A stretch of DNA of 64,000 nt, from contig NC_088203.1 in NCBI RefSeq assembly GCF_037126465.1, positions 52,117,581 through 52,181,580 of the forward strand, read 5' to 3'. This DNA comes from Ornithodoros turicata (lineage: Eukaryota; Arthropoda; Arachnida; Ixodida; Argasidae). The position numbers and the translations under genes were made by a program. Shown piece after piece: positions 1 through 9,650 of the stretch (the first letter of the stretch is position 1; each line of letters begins with the position of its first letter). Below the pieces are notes generated by a model. It made no database searches. It worked only from the letters and a program-made list of their open reading frames with translations, and had not been told where the DNA came from.

Positions 1-1
1 A

Positions 2-763
2 GCAAAAATAATTTTCCACCATGTAAGATACACAGGCATAAAGACGAACTGGATAAAACGAATAAACCGAATAGACTCCAAATTCAGCAAGGGGACCAGT
101 CGCCATAAAACAAACACTGCCAGAGATTGGAATCAACAAATCAACAAAGAAATGAAGAAAACTGAGAACGACTACTGGAGACAACGCGTAAGAAACAAAC
201 AGAGCATGAACCTCTACGCCACATACAGAGACAAGCCCAGCCCATACAACCTCTACAGAGGAGACCGCGCTAGCGGCCTGTATTTCCAAGCTAGAACGGG
301 GGCCCTTCTGACGCGAGAGAGACTGTCTCAGCTCTTTAACGACAACGACGACGTATGCATCCTATGTGGTGCGAAGAAAGAGGACTTAAGCCACGTCCTG
401 TTGAGGTGCCAAGCCACCAAGGCGACTCGCCCAGCAAACCTTGACATCGCAACCATGCTAGGACTGACAACTCCACCTGAAACAGCAAACCCCAGCGACA
501 TCGCCGAAAGACGTAAACAACACCTCGTGAGCTGGGATAGGCTGACTAAAAGTGCCCTAAGAAACGACCACAAATCCAAGTCAGGAGCCAAGCCGAGCAA
601 ACCTTCGCCATCGAAAGCACCGGACGCAGCAGCGACACCAGCGATGGCCATCGGAGCCAGGCCAGGGCAAACAAGCCTACCGACCGAGCCGGAGGGACCG
701 GAAGCGCCCACAGCAGCGACATTCCTGGAACCGACCCACCTACAACCGCTTCAACCTTCATAG
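2..763 (+). CDS. LINE ORF, C-terminal part (non-LTR retrotransposon)
   Basis: An open frame runs in from the window edge and stops at 763, so this is the 3' end of a longer ORF. The protein carries a C-x2-C-x7-H-x4-C zinc-binding motif (CILCGAKKEDLSHVLLRC), the arrangement seen at the C-terminus of R1/I/Jockey-type LINE ORF2 after the reverse transcriptase and RNase H. It is preceded by a basic W/R-rich stretch (DYWRQRVRNKQ) and followed by a low-complexity P/A/S tail. A pyrimidine-rich tract (about 764-800) follows the stop, as in LINE 3' UTRs. No reverse-transcriptase motif lies inside the window. The clade is not resolved. Confidence 0.7.
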   Translation, partial: AKIIFHHVRYTGIKTNWIKRINRIDSKFSKGTSRHKTNTARDWNQQINKEMKKTENDYWRQRVRNKQSMNLYATYRDKPSPYNLYRGDRASGLYFQARTGALLTRERLSQLFNDNDDVCILCGAKKEDLSHVLLRCQATKATRPANLDIATMLGLTTPPETANPSDIAERRKQHLVSWDRLTKSALRNDHKSKSGAKPSKPSPSKAPDAAATPAMAIGARPGQTSLPTEPEGPEAPTAATFLEPTHLQPLQPS

Positions 764-969
764 ACTCTGTTTCTCTGTTTTTTTTCTTCTTTTCTTTTGC
801 CTGTGGTGCCCTCACGTCACCTGCCCTGACTCAAAAGGGATTAGGCAAGCCTAAACCTATGAGTGAGCAAAAATGTAAGAGTGAAAGGAGGATGAGTGAG
901 AGGGAGTGGCTGGTTTGTCCCTTCAGATGACGCACCCTGAAAGTCGCTGAGAAGGCGTGTTAGCCTAGC

Positions 970-1006
970 CAGCGCCTCCTCTATAAGTGGACTATGCCTG
1001 TCAGCT
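970..1006 (+). repeat. Left TIR of P element 1
   Basis: Begins CAGCGCCTCCTCTATAAGTG; all 37 positions match the reverse complement of 4601-4637. Confidence 0.95.
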
Positions 1007-1591
1007 TGCGCCGCGCAGCATAGGAGGAGAGCGTCGCACGCGATGTCGCACGTGGCCACAAGAGGGCGCCATGAACGGAGGGACGCGGCGCGGAAGGAAA
1101 GCACGTCCGCTTATCGCCGGACTTCTGAGTTCGCAGCAATGATGGTTGTTCCTGAATGTTCGATGGAGGTTCTTTGCAGTATGAGGATGTCAGCTGACTG
1201 CGAAAATAACAGGAGGCTCTCTGATGCAATGTTGCCCCAATGAATGTGGGGAAAGCGAACCGGCGCCCGAGGTGCTCACTGCGTGCAAGATGCTAAACTC
1301 CATGGATCCCGGATTAATGGGCGCAATACACTTTTAAAAAATTTTGTTACACGTAATTTGCTGTAATTAAAATTTTATTACACGTACGATGTAATTACAC
1401 GTATAAAAGAACAGGTACATGACACAGGATGTGTGAAAATAAGCAATAAGTATGGAAGTAAGCAATAAGTATACAAATGAAACGGTAAGAGACCCGCAAC
1501 ACAAAGCACACTGAAAGGTAGTCTGAACATATAACCGAAACTTTGAAGGCTGTACCAAGTGTATGCCTCAGTGCTTCAATAAGGTCAGCAT

Positions 1592-4177
1592 TTAGTTCAG
1601 CCTCAGGTATTTTCTTGATAGAGGCTTCCTGAAAAAAGCTTTTGCTGCATCATTCCTGTCTGTTACATGGAATGCATTATTTGTAAGGAGCGGCCTGAAA
1701 AACTTTGTGCAGATCAACTGTACAAGCTCGTGCCTGTGTTCCTTGGTGTTCGCTGAGCACTGTAGCAAGGGACATTCAGAGACTGCAGGCACTGCGAAGT
1801 GCAGCAGGGTGCTTAGTGGCCGCGTGGGTTTGGGCTTGCTGGAGAGCACAGCCTCAGCAAATTGCCTCAAGATGCAGAGGAGGTAAACAAGGTCATCAGA
1901 AGGGTACAGGAGTCCTCCTCGGTCCTGATGCATTGTGAGACCCTGAGAAGCCTGATTGGACTTGGCTTTTAGCACCAGCTGGCAACAGTTCTCGCAATGA
2001 ACTTTCTCGACGACGACACGGGCAATAAAACCTCCGACATGGGTTGTGGCAGACAGTTGTAGGCTGGGCAGACACTCTTGCCTTGGCTCACTCAGTCTTT
2101 GTAGGATGTACTCTGCTTCAGAAGGAATGTTGAAGGGTGACGTTGTTGGTGCTTGATGCGCAACATTTGTGACAACTATGTTGGAGTTTGATGAAACCGT
2201 GTGCGACACGTTGCTATGCTGTGATGCACTGACAATTCCAGTCTTCAGGATTCGCTCTAGTGCATGTAACGTGGACTTCACGTTCATTTGGTCGTTGCAC
2301 CCTTGGGATCGCCTCAGTGCACCAAACAGTGATTCAACTGCATCACTGCTGAACTTCCTTGTCAACACAAATCCAAACTTTTCTTCCTGCAGCAAATGCC
2401 TCACACAGGCAACCGTGGAATGCGTCGTCATGAGCAATGCCTCATATGTTTCCTTGGTGAAGAACTGAGTCGGCTTTGTTGCTTCCTTTAACTTGGACAG
2501 GTACGCGGTGAATGTGGATTCCAACCATTCAAGTCTGCTATCCTCAGAGTTGTCATAGTGGCGCACATCTGGAAACCTTTGGTGAATATACTGTGTACAA
2601 TTGCTCGTATCATGCAGGATAAACCAACGGTAGAATGTCTCCATGAAAGGTATCGTGGGTCCTGAACTTGCATACATTGGATTGCATGTGTGGCCAGCCC
2701 GGCCTTTCAGAAATTTGAGTGCAGCTGTGACGTCCGGAGAGAACAACTGTACAGCTCGCTTTACATTCATTTTTTCTATATTATTCGGGTACACATGCTT
2801 CCGGCTCAGGAACTGACTGCTTTGATTGATGCTTCCTTCTGCAATTCATACAGTCTCTTCAAATAGGAAGATGACACTTCGTTGTCCTTGCCTATATCAC
2901 GATCTAGGAACTGGGACCGAAGGTTCTTGAGAATATGACAGTAATCAAAGCTGAGAAAAAGAGCTCTCTGTGAGTCAGCTGGGTGTGCAATGCGATGCGT
3001 GAGGTCCCCACGGCACAATATTTTCATGGCGTTCACGTTTACGCGGTGGTTATCAGTCACAATCCTGAGCACCCGAAACCCAATGCTTTCAACTTTCTGC
3101 AGTTTCTGCTTAATTTGCATTTCGTCTATGACAAGTGAACATGTCCTAGACTGATTATTTCCCAAGTTCTGAAGCTCTGCTTCCAGGCGAGTTTTTACTA
3201 AAGCGCTGAATCCGGTTTCACCACTCGCACTGCCGATGTAGTTTTGTAGAGTGTTCCTGGATGGTAACTTGAGCAGCCCATCACTCCTAATGTGTTCATA
3301 GGACTTCGTTGAAAGGTGCCTGAGTATAATGCAATGTCTGAGTGTGTCCTCCGACCACCTGGGGCTTTTTTCTTGACGTTTCTCACTTGGTCCATGAGGA
3401 ACATTGCCTGAGTGTCATTGTCTGCAGCTTTGCTTCTGATGTAGCGGAAGGTTTCTACATCTTGATCTTCATGTAGTTTCTTCAGTTCCACTTTATAGCT
3501 GTCCACTATGCTCCGTAGTCGTTCGATCTGCTTTCTCATATCCCTAGTCTTGCGAGCTAACCTGCGGTGCTCCAGCGAGGTGGTGTACCGCACATTCCGT
3601 ATATCTGCCTGGGTTGATTGGTCACTGGTTGACACTGCCGCTGCCAACGGTGGTGGGTTCCCTTTACAGAACACTTCTGCTCTTCCTTCAGTGTCAGTAC
3701 TTTCTGTGCCTTCATTGCGGTTTGGGCACTCTCTTCGTGGACTTGCTTGGAGGTCGTCTGTGGTACCCTGACCGTGCAGTTCCCTCCTGCTTCTTGTGGT
3801 GGCTCAGCTTCACGACGCACCCTTTTCCGTGGTATGGCAGAAACAGGTGCACATGTCCTCTTCCTAATGCTGGCAACACTTCTTTCCTTCGTGACTTTCG
3901 GTTCGAGGTAAGATGGGAAGTCACTGAATACAGATGGGGCCGCATCCTTCTTAAGCCGTCTCCTCTTGCCTTCAAGGAAGTCTGATGCATGAAAATGTTT
4001 GCTGCACACTTTGGAGTAGTTCGACGTTGAGTTTGGTGACCAATCGTCCCGTTTGATAGCAGCCAACCATTTCTCCCGAATGTCCTGTAGCACAGGTATT
4101 TCGTGAAACGTGGTTTTCTCTCCAGGAATCGGTCTTTTCCCGTCCGATTTGCACAGCGGCACACAGCAATATGCCAT
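1592..4177 (-). pseudogene. P-element-like THAP transposase (P1), frameshifted
   Basis: The start codon at 4175-4177 gives MAYCCVPLC, a THAP zinc finger: C-x4-C, then REKWLAAIKRDDW, VCSKHF (C-x2-H) and the closing PSVFSDFPSYL. A coiled-coil follows (QIERLRSIVDSYKVELKKL), with FLMDQVRNVKKKAP, LLKLPSRNTLQNYIG and LVIDEMQIKQ (first catalytic aspartate). IVTDNHRVNVNAMKIL (second acidic motif) comes almost immediately after DEMQIKQKLQ, so a stretch normally about 60 residues long is missing. The C-terminal domain, SSDAVESLFGALRRSQGCND and later GGLLYPSDDLVYL, is open from 2794 to 1592. The frame changes at about 3670, 3300 and 2818. The family role is cut-and-paste transposition; this copy cannot encode it. 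Confidence 0.88.
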
Positions 4178-4600
4178 AACCACTCTACCTGAAACTGAAA
4201 TTGCAAAAATGTTTAGCGCCTGTCCTATTCGTTCAACAGCTTAATGCTCTGCAAGGAGCTAAAAGAGCGACAAGGAACGGCTAGGCTCGTGTGGATTGTG
4301 GAAAACAGAATCGGGAACAATGCGACTACCAGACGACGATGCCGACGGCTCGATTTGAGCCTTTCTTCTGAATTTAACGCTACTAAATTTGTTATTTACA
4401 CTCTCGACAGCACTACCACAAGGATATCTAAACGCATCATGTACCTAGTGCTCATACTCACCTCGAAAAGTTGTAAAAACGATGTTCACGTGAGCTCCTT
4501 TCCGGCTTCTGCGGCAATCGAGGTACCCTCCGTACGCAGCGCCCTCGCGTTGTGGAAGACGAGAGCAGATCACGTGACGAAAGACGGCGAGGAGAAGAAG

Positions 4601-4637
4601 AGCTGACAGGCATAGTCCACTTATAGAGGAGGCGCTG
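4601..4637 (-). repeat. Right TIR of P element 1
   Basis: Exact inverted copy of 970-1006. It is followed directly by the target duplication gcctagc and the remaining SINE body. Confidence 0.95.
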
Positions 4638-4704
4638 GCCTAGCTCAATTGGTAGAGCCCTGGACCGGCAATCCAGAAGATGTGGGTTCGAATCGTACAG
4701 CTGG

Positions 4705-5832
4705 CTAATATTTTCGGTGACTTTCATCTTTCATCGTTAATTTCTTAGCCAAATTGAGGCTTTGTATGTATTTGTCCCTTCTATGTTGTTCCAACCTCAG
4801 ACAGCGCCTCCTCCTCCTCAGAATGACACAGTGACGCACAATTGTTTCTGACCAAGTTGGCCGCTTTTTGCTGTAATTTAAAACTTGGTCTAGAAGAAGG
4901 GTAGCACGAACATTCTTGTCTGCAGCATCATTCACGACACTGAGAAACGAGCTGACATAGCAGTCCTCCTTTAACTTCCTCAGCTCCGACTTATACTTGT
5001 CCACGGTTTGTTCAAGGTGCTGAATGTGGGCTCGTAGATTTCTTTCTTTCTGGAGCAGCCTTTTCCTGTCAAAATATGAGCTTGACGTATAAAGTGACGA
5101 AGTCTGTGTGCCAAAAGCTCTCAATGCGTGAGGTGACTGGAGTTCACACCCAGTGCTGCTGCCGCCAGCACCCACTGACGTGGAATGGGGTACCTCAGCA
5201 AATTTGTTCTTCTGAGGGGTAAATCTGGTTTCTGTTTCAGTGGGCAGAGTTGTCATGAGACTGGTTGCCTGATCACTGGTTGGTGCACTGGCAGGCATTG
5301 TCCCCTCCAGCTCACTGAAGAAGTCGTCCTTTTGCACTCTGTTTGCTTCAATGGCTGAAATCGGAGTCGCCGTGACAGTGGTCGTCGGATTACTGTTCAC
5401 TGCACTGACAGGTGTTCTCTCCAGCTGTTCACTGCAGAAGTCATTTCGTGCTGTGTCACTCACAAGTGGGTCGGGCTTAGTGCAACGTGCGTCTGTAGTA
5501 GACGGAACACGCTTTCGCTTCCTGATGCTCTTGTCATCACGTTCAACATGCAAAACCGGTTGGAGATATGCAGGATATCCAGGTAAAATCGAAAGGACGG
5601 CTCCTTCCTTTAGCTGGCGGGTTTTGGTGTTTTCCTTGAAGTCACTTGCTGCAAAATGTTTGCTACATACTACAGAATAGTTCGACGTAGAGTTCGGCAC
5701 CCAGTTCTCACACGATATGACCTTTAGCCACTTGCTTCGTAGCTCGACATCAACGGGCACCTCGTGAAACGAGACGCCGGGCTCCTTCTTCTTCGCGCTC
5801 GAAGTACAGAACGGCACGAGGCAGTACCGCAT
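4705..5832 (-). CDS. THAP and coiled-coil protein from truncated P element (375 aa)
   Basis: I chose the ATG at 5830-5832 because the THAP finger starts there: MRYCLVPFC (C-x4-C), RSKWLKVISCENW, VVCSKHFAASDF (C-x2-H), then ILPGYPAYL. The frame is also open upstream without an obvious domain. After an S/T-rich linker, a coiled-coil occupies roughly residues 260-300 (RLLQKERNLRAHIQHLEQTV). It is followed by ATLLLDQVLNYSKKRPTW and SETIVRHCVILR, the start of the transposase body. Then the deletion breakpoint and TIR remnant (RRRRR) are reached, and the last 30 residues are read from the SINE tail. All catalytic domains are missing. In Drosophila, similarly truncated P proteins with DNA-binding and dimerisation parts (KP type) repress transposition; a comparable role here is inference. 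No frameshift is visible in 375 codons. Expression is unknown. Confidence 0.7.
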   Translation of the reverse strand: MRYCLVPFCTSSAKKKEPGVSFHEVPVDVELRSKWLKVISCENWVPNSTSNYSVVCSKHFAASDFKENTKTRQLKEGAVLSILPGYPAYLQPVLHVERDDKSIRKRKRVPSTTDARCTKPDPLVSDTARNDFCSEQLERTPVSAVNSNPTTTVTATPISAIEANRVQKDDFFSELEGTMPASAPTSDQATSLMTTLPTETETRFTPQKNKFAEVPHSTSVGAGGSSTGCELQSPHALRAFGTQTSSLYTSSSYFDRKRLLQKERNLRAHIQHLEQTVDKYKSELRKLKEDCYVSSFLSVVNDAADKNVRATLLLDQVLNYSKKRPTWSETIVRHCVILRRRRRCLRLEQHRRDKYIQSLNLAKKLTMKDESHRKY

Positions 5833-6093
5833 TCTCGCCTTTTTCCCGCGGTAGCATCCACAAGTGAAAATAACTTCGTAGAGCAAACACACAAACACGA
5901 TTTTTCTGGATTTAGCACGGCATACAGACGATACAAACGCTAGTACCCGACGGCCGAATGACAAGGAAGGAAGTGTCAGCCTGTGGCGCCCTATGCGGCG
6001 AGTGTCGGCGTAGGTGCGAGGAGGTTTGGGAGAGGGCTGGAACGTGCCGTGGTCGCAATCCGACAGGCATTCCACAGTATAAAGGAGGCGCTC
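4802..6093 (-). mobile_element. P-type element 2, internally deleted
   Basis: The right end (about 6061-6092) has a recognisable version of the P1 TIR (gacaggcattccacagtata then aaggaggcgct). The left end keeps only the outermost 13 bases (cagcgcctcctcc) before jumping into coding sequence. The target duplication is imperfect: cctcaga at 4795-4801 and cctcgga at 6094-6100. Removing it joins ttccaacctcaga to acatcagtt, which matches the tail of the other SINE copy. So it inserted into the same SINE as P1, in the same orientation. The catalytic region and most of the left TIR are gone. Internal deletion after insertion, for example interrupted gap repair, is the likely cause. Confidence 0.85.
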
Positions 6094-6915
6094 CCTCGGA
6101 ACATCAGTTATTTCATGTTCAAGCGTAATGACTTGGTTGTCTGTCCATTTGACGATGCAGACCTGCTTGTTTTCATCTGACTTGTAGTCGTACTACCCTC
6201 TTCGCTTCCTGAGAAGCTCCTAGTCTTCTTGCAAGGGACATTTGGCTGTTCAGTTCTTGCGAAGTGTGCCCACGCTTTCAATGCCCTTTTCCAGTTTCAA
6301 GTAGGGTATCAGTGGCAGGCCACAAAAAAGGTTGTCGAAGAACACTTTTGGTGTTCCTCCTTCAGGGATAAACTTGCATAGTTCTAGAGTTGTCTAGAGT
6401 AAACTTGCATAGTTCATAGGTTGCCTGCTCCAGTACCCTTGTAGGGCATCATCATTTCATCGATGGAGAAGCAGTCCTCTTGTTTGATATCCCGACAGTT
6501 ATCTGTCAGCTGATTCTATGAAATGAAATGGCCTTTTCTTGTGCAATCTGTCCTTCGATGCTCGGTTAGCTGTGTTATCAGAAACGACATACCTTTTCGA
6601 ACTGCTTCAGTGCGATTACATCAGCAATGGCAGGGTAGCGCGTACTTTGTGCCCAGTAGTCCTCGTTGGACGGCATTTGCACAATACCCATGTAGAGCAA
6701 AATCCCCAGAAACTGCTCTATTTCTGAGCCAGTTGTGTTCACAGAAATCCCACACAGCTGCACAGGGTAGAGGTTCGTTTGCTCCATAATGTTGACAATA
6801 ATGTTCTCATCAAAAAACTTTTTGAAGTACTGCAGTGGAGTCAACTCATGCTGAGCCTCTGGAAGATGCACCTGTGGAGGACGCTGACTGTACAGCTCTT
6901 TCTTGGGGAGTGCTG

Positions 6916-7252
6916 AAAGAAAAGTAACAGCCCCCAGACAGGATTCGTCACTAGTCCACAGCGCAGCTTATAGGCAGTACCAGAAAGATACCCGTAAAAA
7001 CAGGAAGCTCTTCGATTTGTGCACCCGTTTGCGAATTAGTTAGCCTGGGGTTTTAACTGCAACACCTGGTATAGGCACTTCAAAATTCATTAGCTATTCA
7101 ATACTTGCACAGAAAAATTATCAACTGAGTAAAAATAAATCTCTTTACAAATGCTGACCATGTTTCATTTATAAATGAATAAAGTGCCAAAGGAAATATT
7201 AAAAAAAACATTAACCATTATTCATATAGAGGGCATTAGCTTTTACTTTTTT
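6916..7252. other. No gene seen; AT-rich spacer
   Basis: Lies between the piggyBac remnant and the hAT-like pseudogene. Contains A/T runs (ttaaaaaaaacatt at 7199) and no open frame with recognisable motifs. Confidence 0.5.
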
Positions 7253-7701
7253 CTACTTCCTTCCAACTTCGAAAGAGGTTCCGACAGTTTCTTCTGTACA
7301 GCCGTACAGCCGACTGTAAAGTATGCAAGAGTGCTCCTTGTTCTCAGACTGTAGCACGGCTTTTACAGCTGGAAATTGCTGGATGAGGCAATCAACGGCT
7401 GGGCCAAGCATTTGCCACCGGTAGTTAACGTGACGAAGAAATAGATTTTCATGTATACCAAAAGTACTTTGACTTGTCTTCAGGCATGCACTCTGTGGTG
7501 CTGAATTCTTGAAATAGTAATAGCTGTCAAGAAGAGTGGCTTCCGCTTCGCTACCAAATGCAGCAAGTCCACGACCAAAAGCATTGAGCACTTTGTGCAA
7601 TGAACACTCTCCAACATCAAAAACGGCAGGGTTGATTTGTTCTTTAAGTTTCCTTTTTAAGCTTTTCATGACTTTCGGCCCGTCACTTGAAAAGCAAAGT
7701 A

Positions 7702-8809
7702 CAGTAGTCCCTCGTTAGAAGAAAATCGCTTTTTAAGAATTATCACTTATTTCGAAGTTTTACCAGGCCCCGATCCAAATGCATGTATTTGTAACCGCAT
7801 TATTCAAAGTTTACTGCGAGCCAACTCTGCATAGTACAAAAACGTAAGACACAGGAGCGCCTTCATGCAATGTCCCGGTGTTTCCATGCGTGTTTCTCTC
7901 CAGGACGCTCCAGAACGGAGCAGCGCGAAGGAGAGTGAGAGGAGTCGCGGACGTGCGATTGCCCACCGTTCCGACCACGTGATGCGCTCATAGCGGTTGG
8001 GAGGGAAACTGTTGCTTTGTGTTGCGACTTCTGTACGTGACGCATGACGTCACCAAAGTCTGTACGGAGGAGTTTTACTCTGGAGAAGGAATTCGCCATC
8101 GTTGGAACCTGACATCACCAAGGACTTCAATATTCCGGCGTCTACGCTGTCAACCAAACTGAAGAAGCACGATGTACTGGACATCTTCGCAAACAGTTTC
8201 TTGAGCAAGAGGATGCGAGGCCCAGACTGGAATGCCCAAACAAACCCGACCACTGCACCGCGGATGAGAGCTTTGACGACTCAGGCCTCTACAGGAGGGT
8301 TCACGAACTCATTAGACAGGAATCGACAATGATTTCGATTCTTTCGTACTTGTGGATGCGGACGTGCCCGTTGTTGGTGCCACCAAGGATGAAAACATCG
8401 TCGACATTGTGTTGGGCGTGAAAAGTCAAAACGAAGATTCGGAGGATGTATACCACAAAAAATTCCATCGACGCGGCGGAAACAAGTAATATGCTTCGTA
8501 TTTTGTGAAACAAAGTCGAATGTGGTAGGGGTGACCACACCCTTATGCAGCGCCTCAAGAAGTTGGAAAACGCACAGTTGCTGCCCAGCAAGGCCGCCGA
8601 GCAATCTGAGATGATGATCTTTTTCTTGCCACAACACAGGTTTGTAAGACTGCTTTTATCGTTGTCTTCCTTAAATTACTTGTTCAACGCACTTTCACGC
8701 AATTTTGGTCAAATTACACCGTATTTATGGTGGCCCGTTTTTATCCAAATACCGCTTATATCAAATTTTTTTCCAGTCCTGACTACTTCATTATAACGAG
8801 GGTGTGCTG
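7702..8809 (+). mobile_element. pogo/Tigger-type (Tc1/mariner) element, internally deleted
   Basis: Ends cagtagtccctcgtta and, inverted, cagcacaccctcgtta, flanked by TA on both sides (7700-7701 and 8810-8811). The inside encodes a degraded N-terminal CENP-B-like helix-turn-helix near 8105-8230 (DITKDFNIPASTLSTKLKK, then KRMRGPDW), as in pogo/Tigger transposases. The DDE domain is absent. The insertion splits a hAT-like coding region. Confidence 0.78.
8102..8332 (+). pseudogene. CENP-B-like HTH fragment of the pogo/Tigger element
   Basis: The reading MEPDITKDFNIPASTLSTKL matches the helix-turn-helix of CENP-B/Jerky/Tigger proteins, which bind the transposon ends. The following KKHDVLDIFANSFLSKRMRG is typical of the linker to the second HTH. 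The frame ends at 8332 without any DDE motif, so only a DNA-binding fragment of about 75 residues remains. Confidence 0.6.
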
Positions 8810-9240
8810 TAGGTTTATTTCTTGGAGGTCTTGCACTGCTTCATCGACGGACGCAAGGAAGACTTCCGAAGTCACTGACCCAGATGAAACGAATGCAGAT
8901 GTTCAACAACAACTTGCTTCTGGTCGTCAGAGAAGTATCTCACTAGGATGACAGCACTGTTCAGGAAGTGGAGTCTCGTTTATTTGAAATGTGTAGAAGA
9001 CACCAGCCCTATTGAGCTCCTCGATGGCAAGCCCTTTGCGGTATGGACCCAGGCTGTCAGAAACAACATACAAAACTTTCTTCCCCTCGCAAGAGAAACT
9101 TTTTGCAGTGCTTGAGTCTGGGAACATCAACACAAAAATGGCAGAGGCAGTGTCGCCCCACGAATAGGGGATCCTCACATTGCCACGCGAAGAGCGAAGT
9201 AGGCGTCCGCAACAACAGTGCGGTCAGCTCCGGATCATAG

Positions 9241-9650
9241 GTCGGCGAATTCATTCATGATGACCTTCACCGACTTCATTCACCATCACCTCATAGAGAA
9301 TGATGTTATGTTGAATGAAGGGCATGATGTGATGTGGAGCTGAAGTTGAATGAACAGCATGATGTGAAGTGAAGTTGAAGTTGAATGAAGGGCTATGATG
9401 GGATTTGAAGTTGAAGGCCGCGTGATGGGATTTGAAGTTGAAGTCTGTGTGATGGGATTTGAAGTTGAGTGAGCGTCATTGGTTTTGAAGTTGAAGTCAG
9501 CGTATGTGGGTTTGGAAGTCGAAGTCCGTGTGTTGGGTTTTGAAGTCAGCGCGATGGATTTTGAAGACGACGGATAGGTTTCGAAGTCCTCATAATAGGT
9601 TTTGAAGTCCTCATAATACGTTTTGAAGCCGACAATGTTTAGTCGATGTC
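9241..9650 (+). repeat. Degenerate minisatellite (gaagttgaa/gatgggttt type)
   Basis: Repeats of roughly 20-25 bp such as gatgggatttgaagttgaag occur many times with variation, first with gatgtgatgt blocks and later with ttttgaagtc blocks. A related array with units in both orientations lies at 12495-12915. Confidence 0.8.

Larger units (their letters stand above)
970..4637 (-). mobile_element. P-type (THAP) DNA transposon, complete ends, decayed coding region
   Basis: The element is bounded by perfect 37-bp terminal inverted repeats and a 7-bp target duplication gcctagc (963-969 and 4638-4644), or 8 bp with one mismatch; P-superfamily elements usually make 8 bp. It sits in the A box of the SINE, and removing it restores the SINE sequence. 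Transposase fragments read on the minus strand, so the promoter-proximal end is at 4637. Length is 3,668 bp. The non-coding 1010-1590 is AT-rich and lies downstream of the transposase. Confidence 0.92.
954..6110 (+). repeat. tRNA-derived SINE, split into three pieces by two P-type insertions
   Basis: Segments 954-969, 4645-4801 and about 6101-6110 together match an uninterrupted copy on the other strand at 34281-34472. The first segment (ggcgtgttagcctagc) joins tcaattggtagagccctgg in the second to give a pol III A box. A B box (gggttcgaatcg) follows at about 4684. The tail runs through a conserved region (ctttcatctttcatcgttaa) to ttgttccaacctcaga, then acatcagtt in the third piece. The tRNA-like arm has stem ctgga/tccag around a seven-base loop. 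It is not an intact tRNA gene. It resembles tick tRNA-SINEs such as Ruka in general design, but I cannot confirm the family. Confidence 0.85.
860..6915 (-). pseudogene. piggyBac transposase remnant, interrupted by a SINE with two P elements
   Basis: Minus strand. 6915-6578 reads ELTPLQYFKKFFDENIIVNI and EQFLGILLYMGIVQMPSNED, typical of the N-terminal half of a piggyBac transposase. The frame then decays, but SIDEMMMPYKGT (near 6440), VFFDNLF (near 6340) and VKWTDNQVITLE (near 6130) keep the piggyBac order, including aspartate-bearing motifs. A small duplication (aaacttgcatagttc, 6368-6419) marks an internal rearrangement. The reading breaks at about 6110, where the SINE begins, and seems to resume below 953 with LLSDFQG, a plausible continuation of the post-catalytic segment. 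At 6915 the upstream sequence ends in tttctttcag, a good splice acceptor, so the element may have had an intron. Frameshifts and stops make it non-functional. The join across the SINE rests on weak similarity. Confidence 0.6.
7253..9234 (-). pseudogene. hAT-like transposase remnant, split by a pogo/Tigger element
   Basis: Minus strand, two parts. 9234-8812 contains VSDSLGPYRKGLAIEELNRA and FYTFQINETPLPEQCC, followed after frame loss by VVEHLHSFHLGQ. 7701-7253 contains CFSSDGPKVMKSLKRKL, FDVGECSLHKVLNAFGRGL and LFLRHVNYRWQMLGPAVDCL. The order DGP, then the D-x-G-x-C-x-LH-x-V-x-NAF motif, then HV-x-x-RW matches hAT-like RNase-H transposases known from many invertebrate genomes, though I cannot place it in a named family. 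Excising 7702-8809 puts the two parts next to each other with continuous similarity. The 5' end is lost at about 9235, where the minisatellite begins. Confidence 0.5.

Noticed and set aside
4638..4720. tRNA gene
   Set aside because: A and B boxes are present, but the anticodon arm lacks the usual U33 and the sequence continues into a SINE tail; the A box is also broken by the P1 insertion.
6578..6915. Domesticated host PGBD gene
   Set aside because: The splice acceptor is good, but downstream stops, an internal duplication and the SINE insertion show decay.
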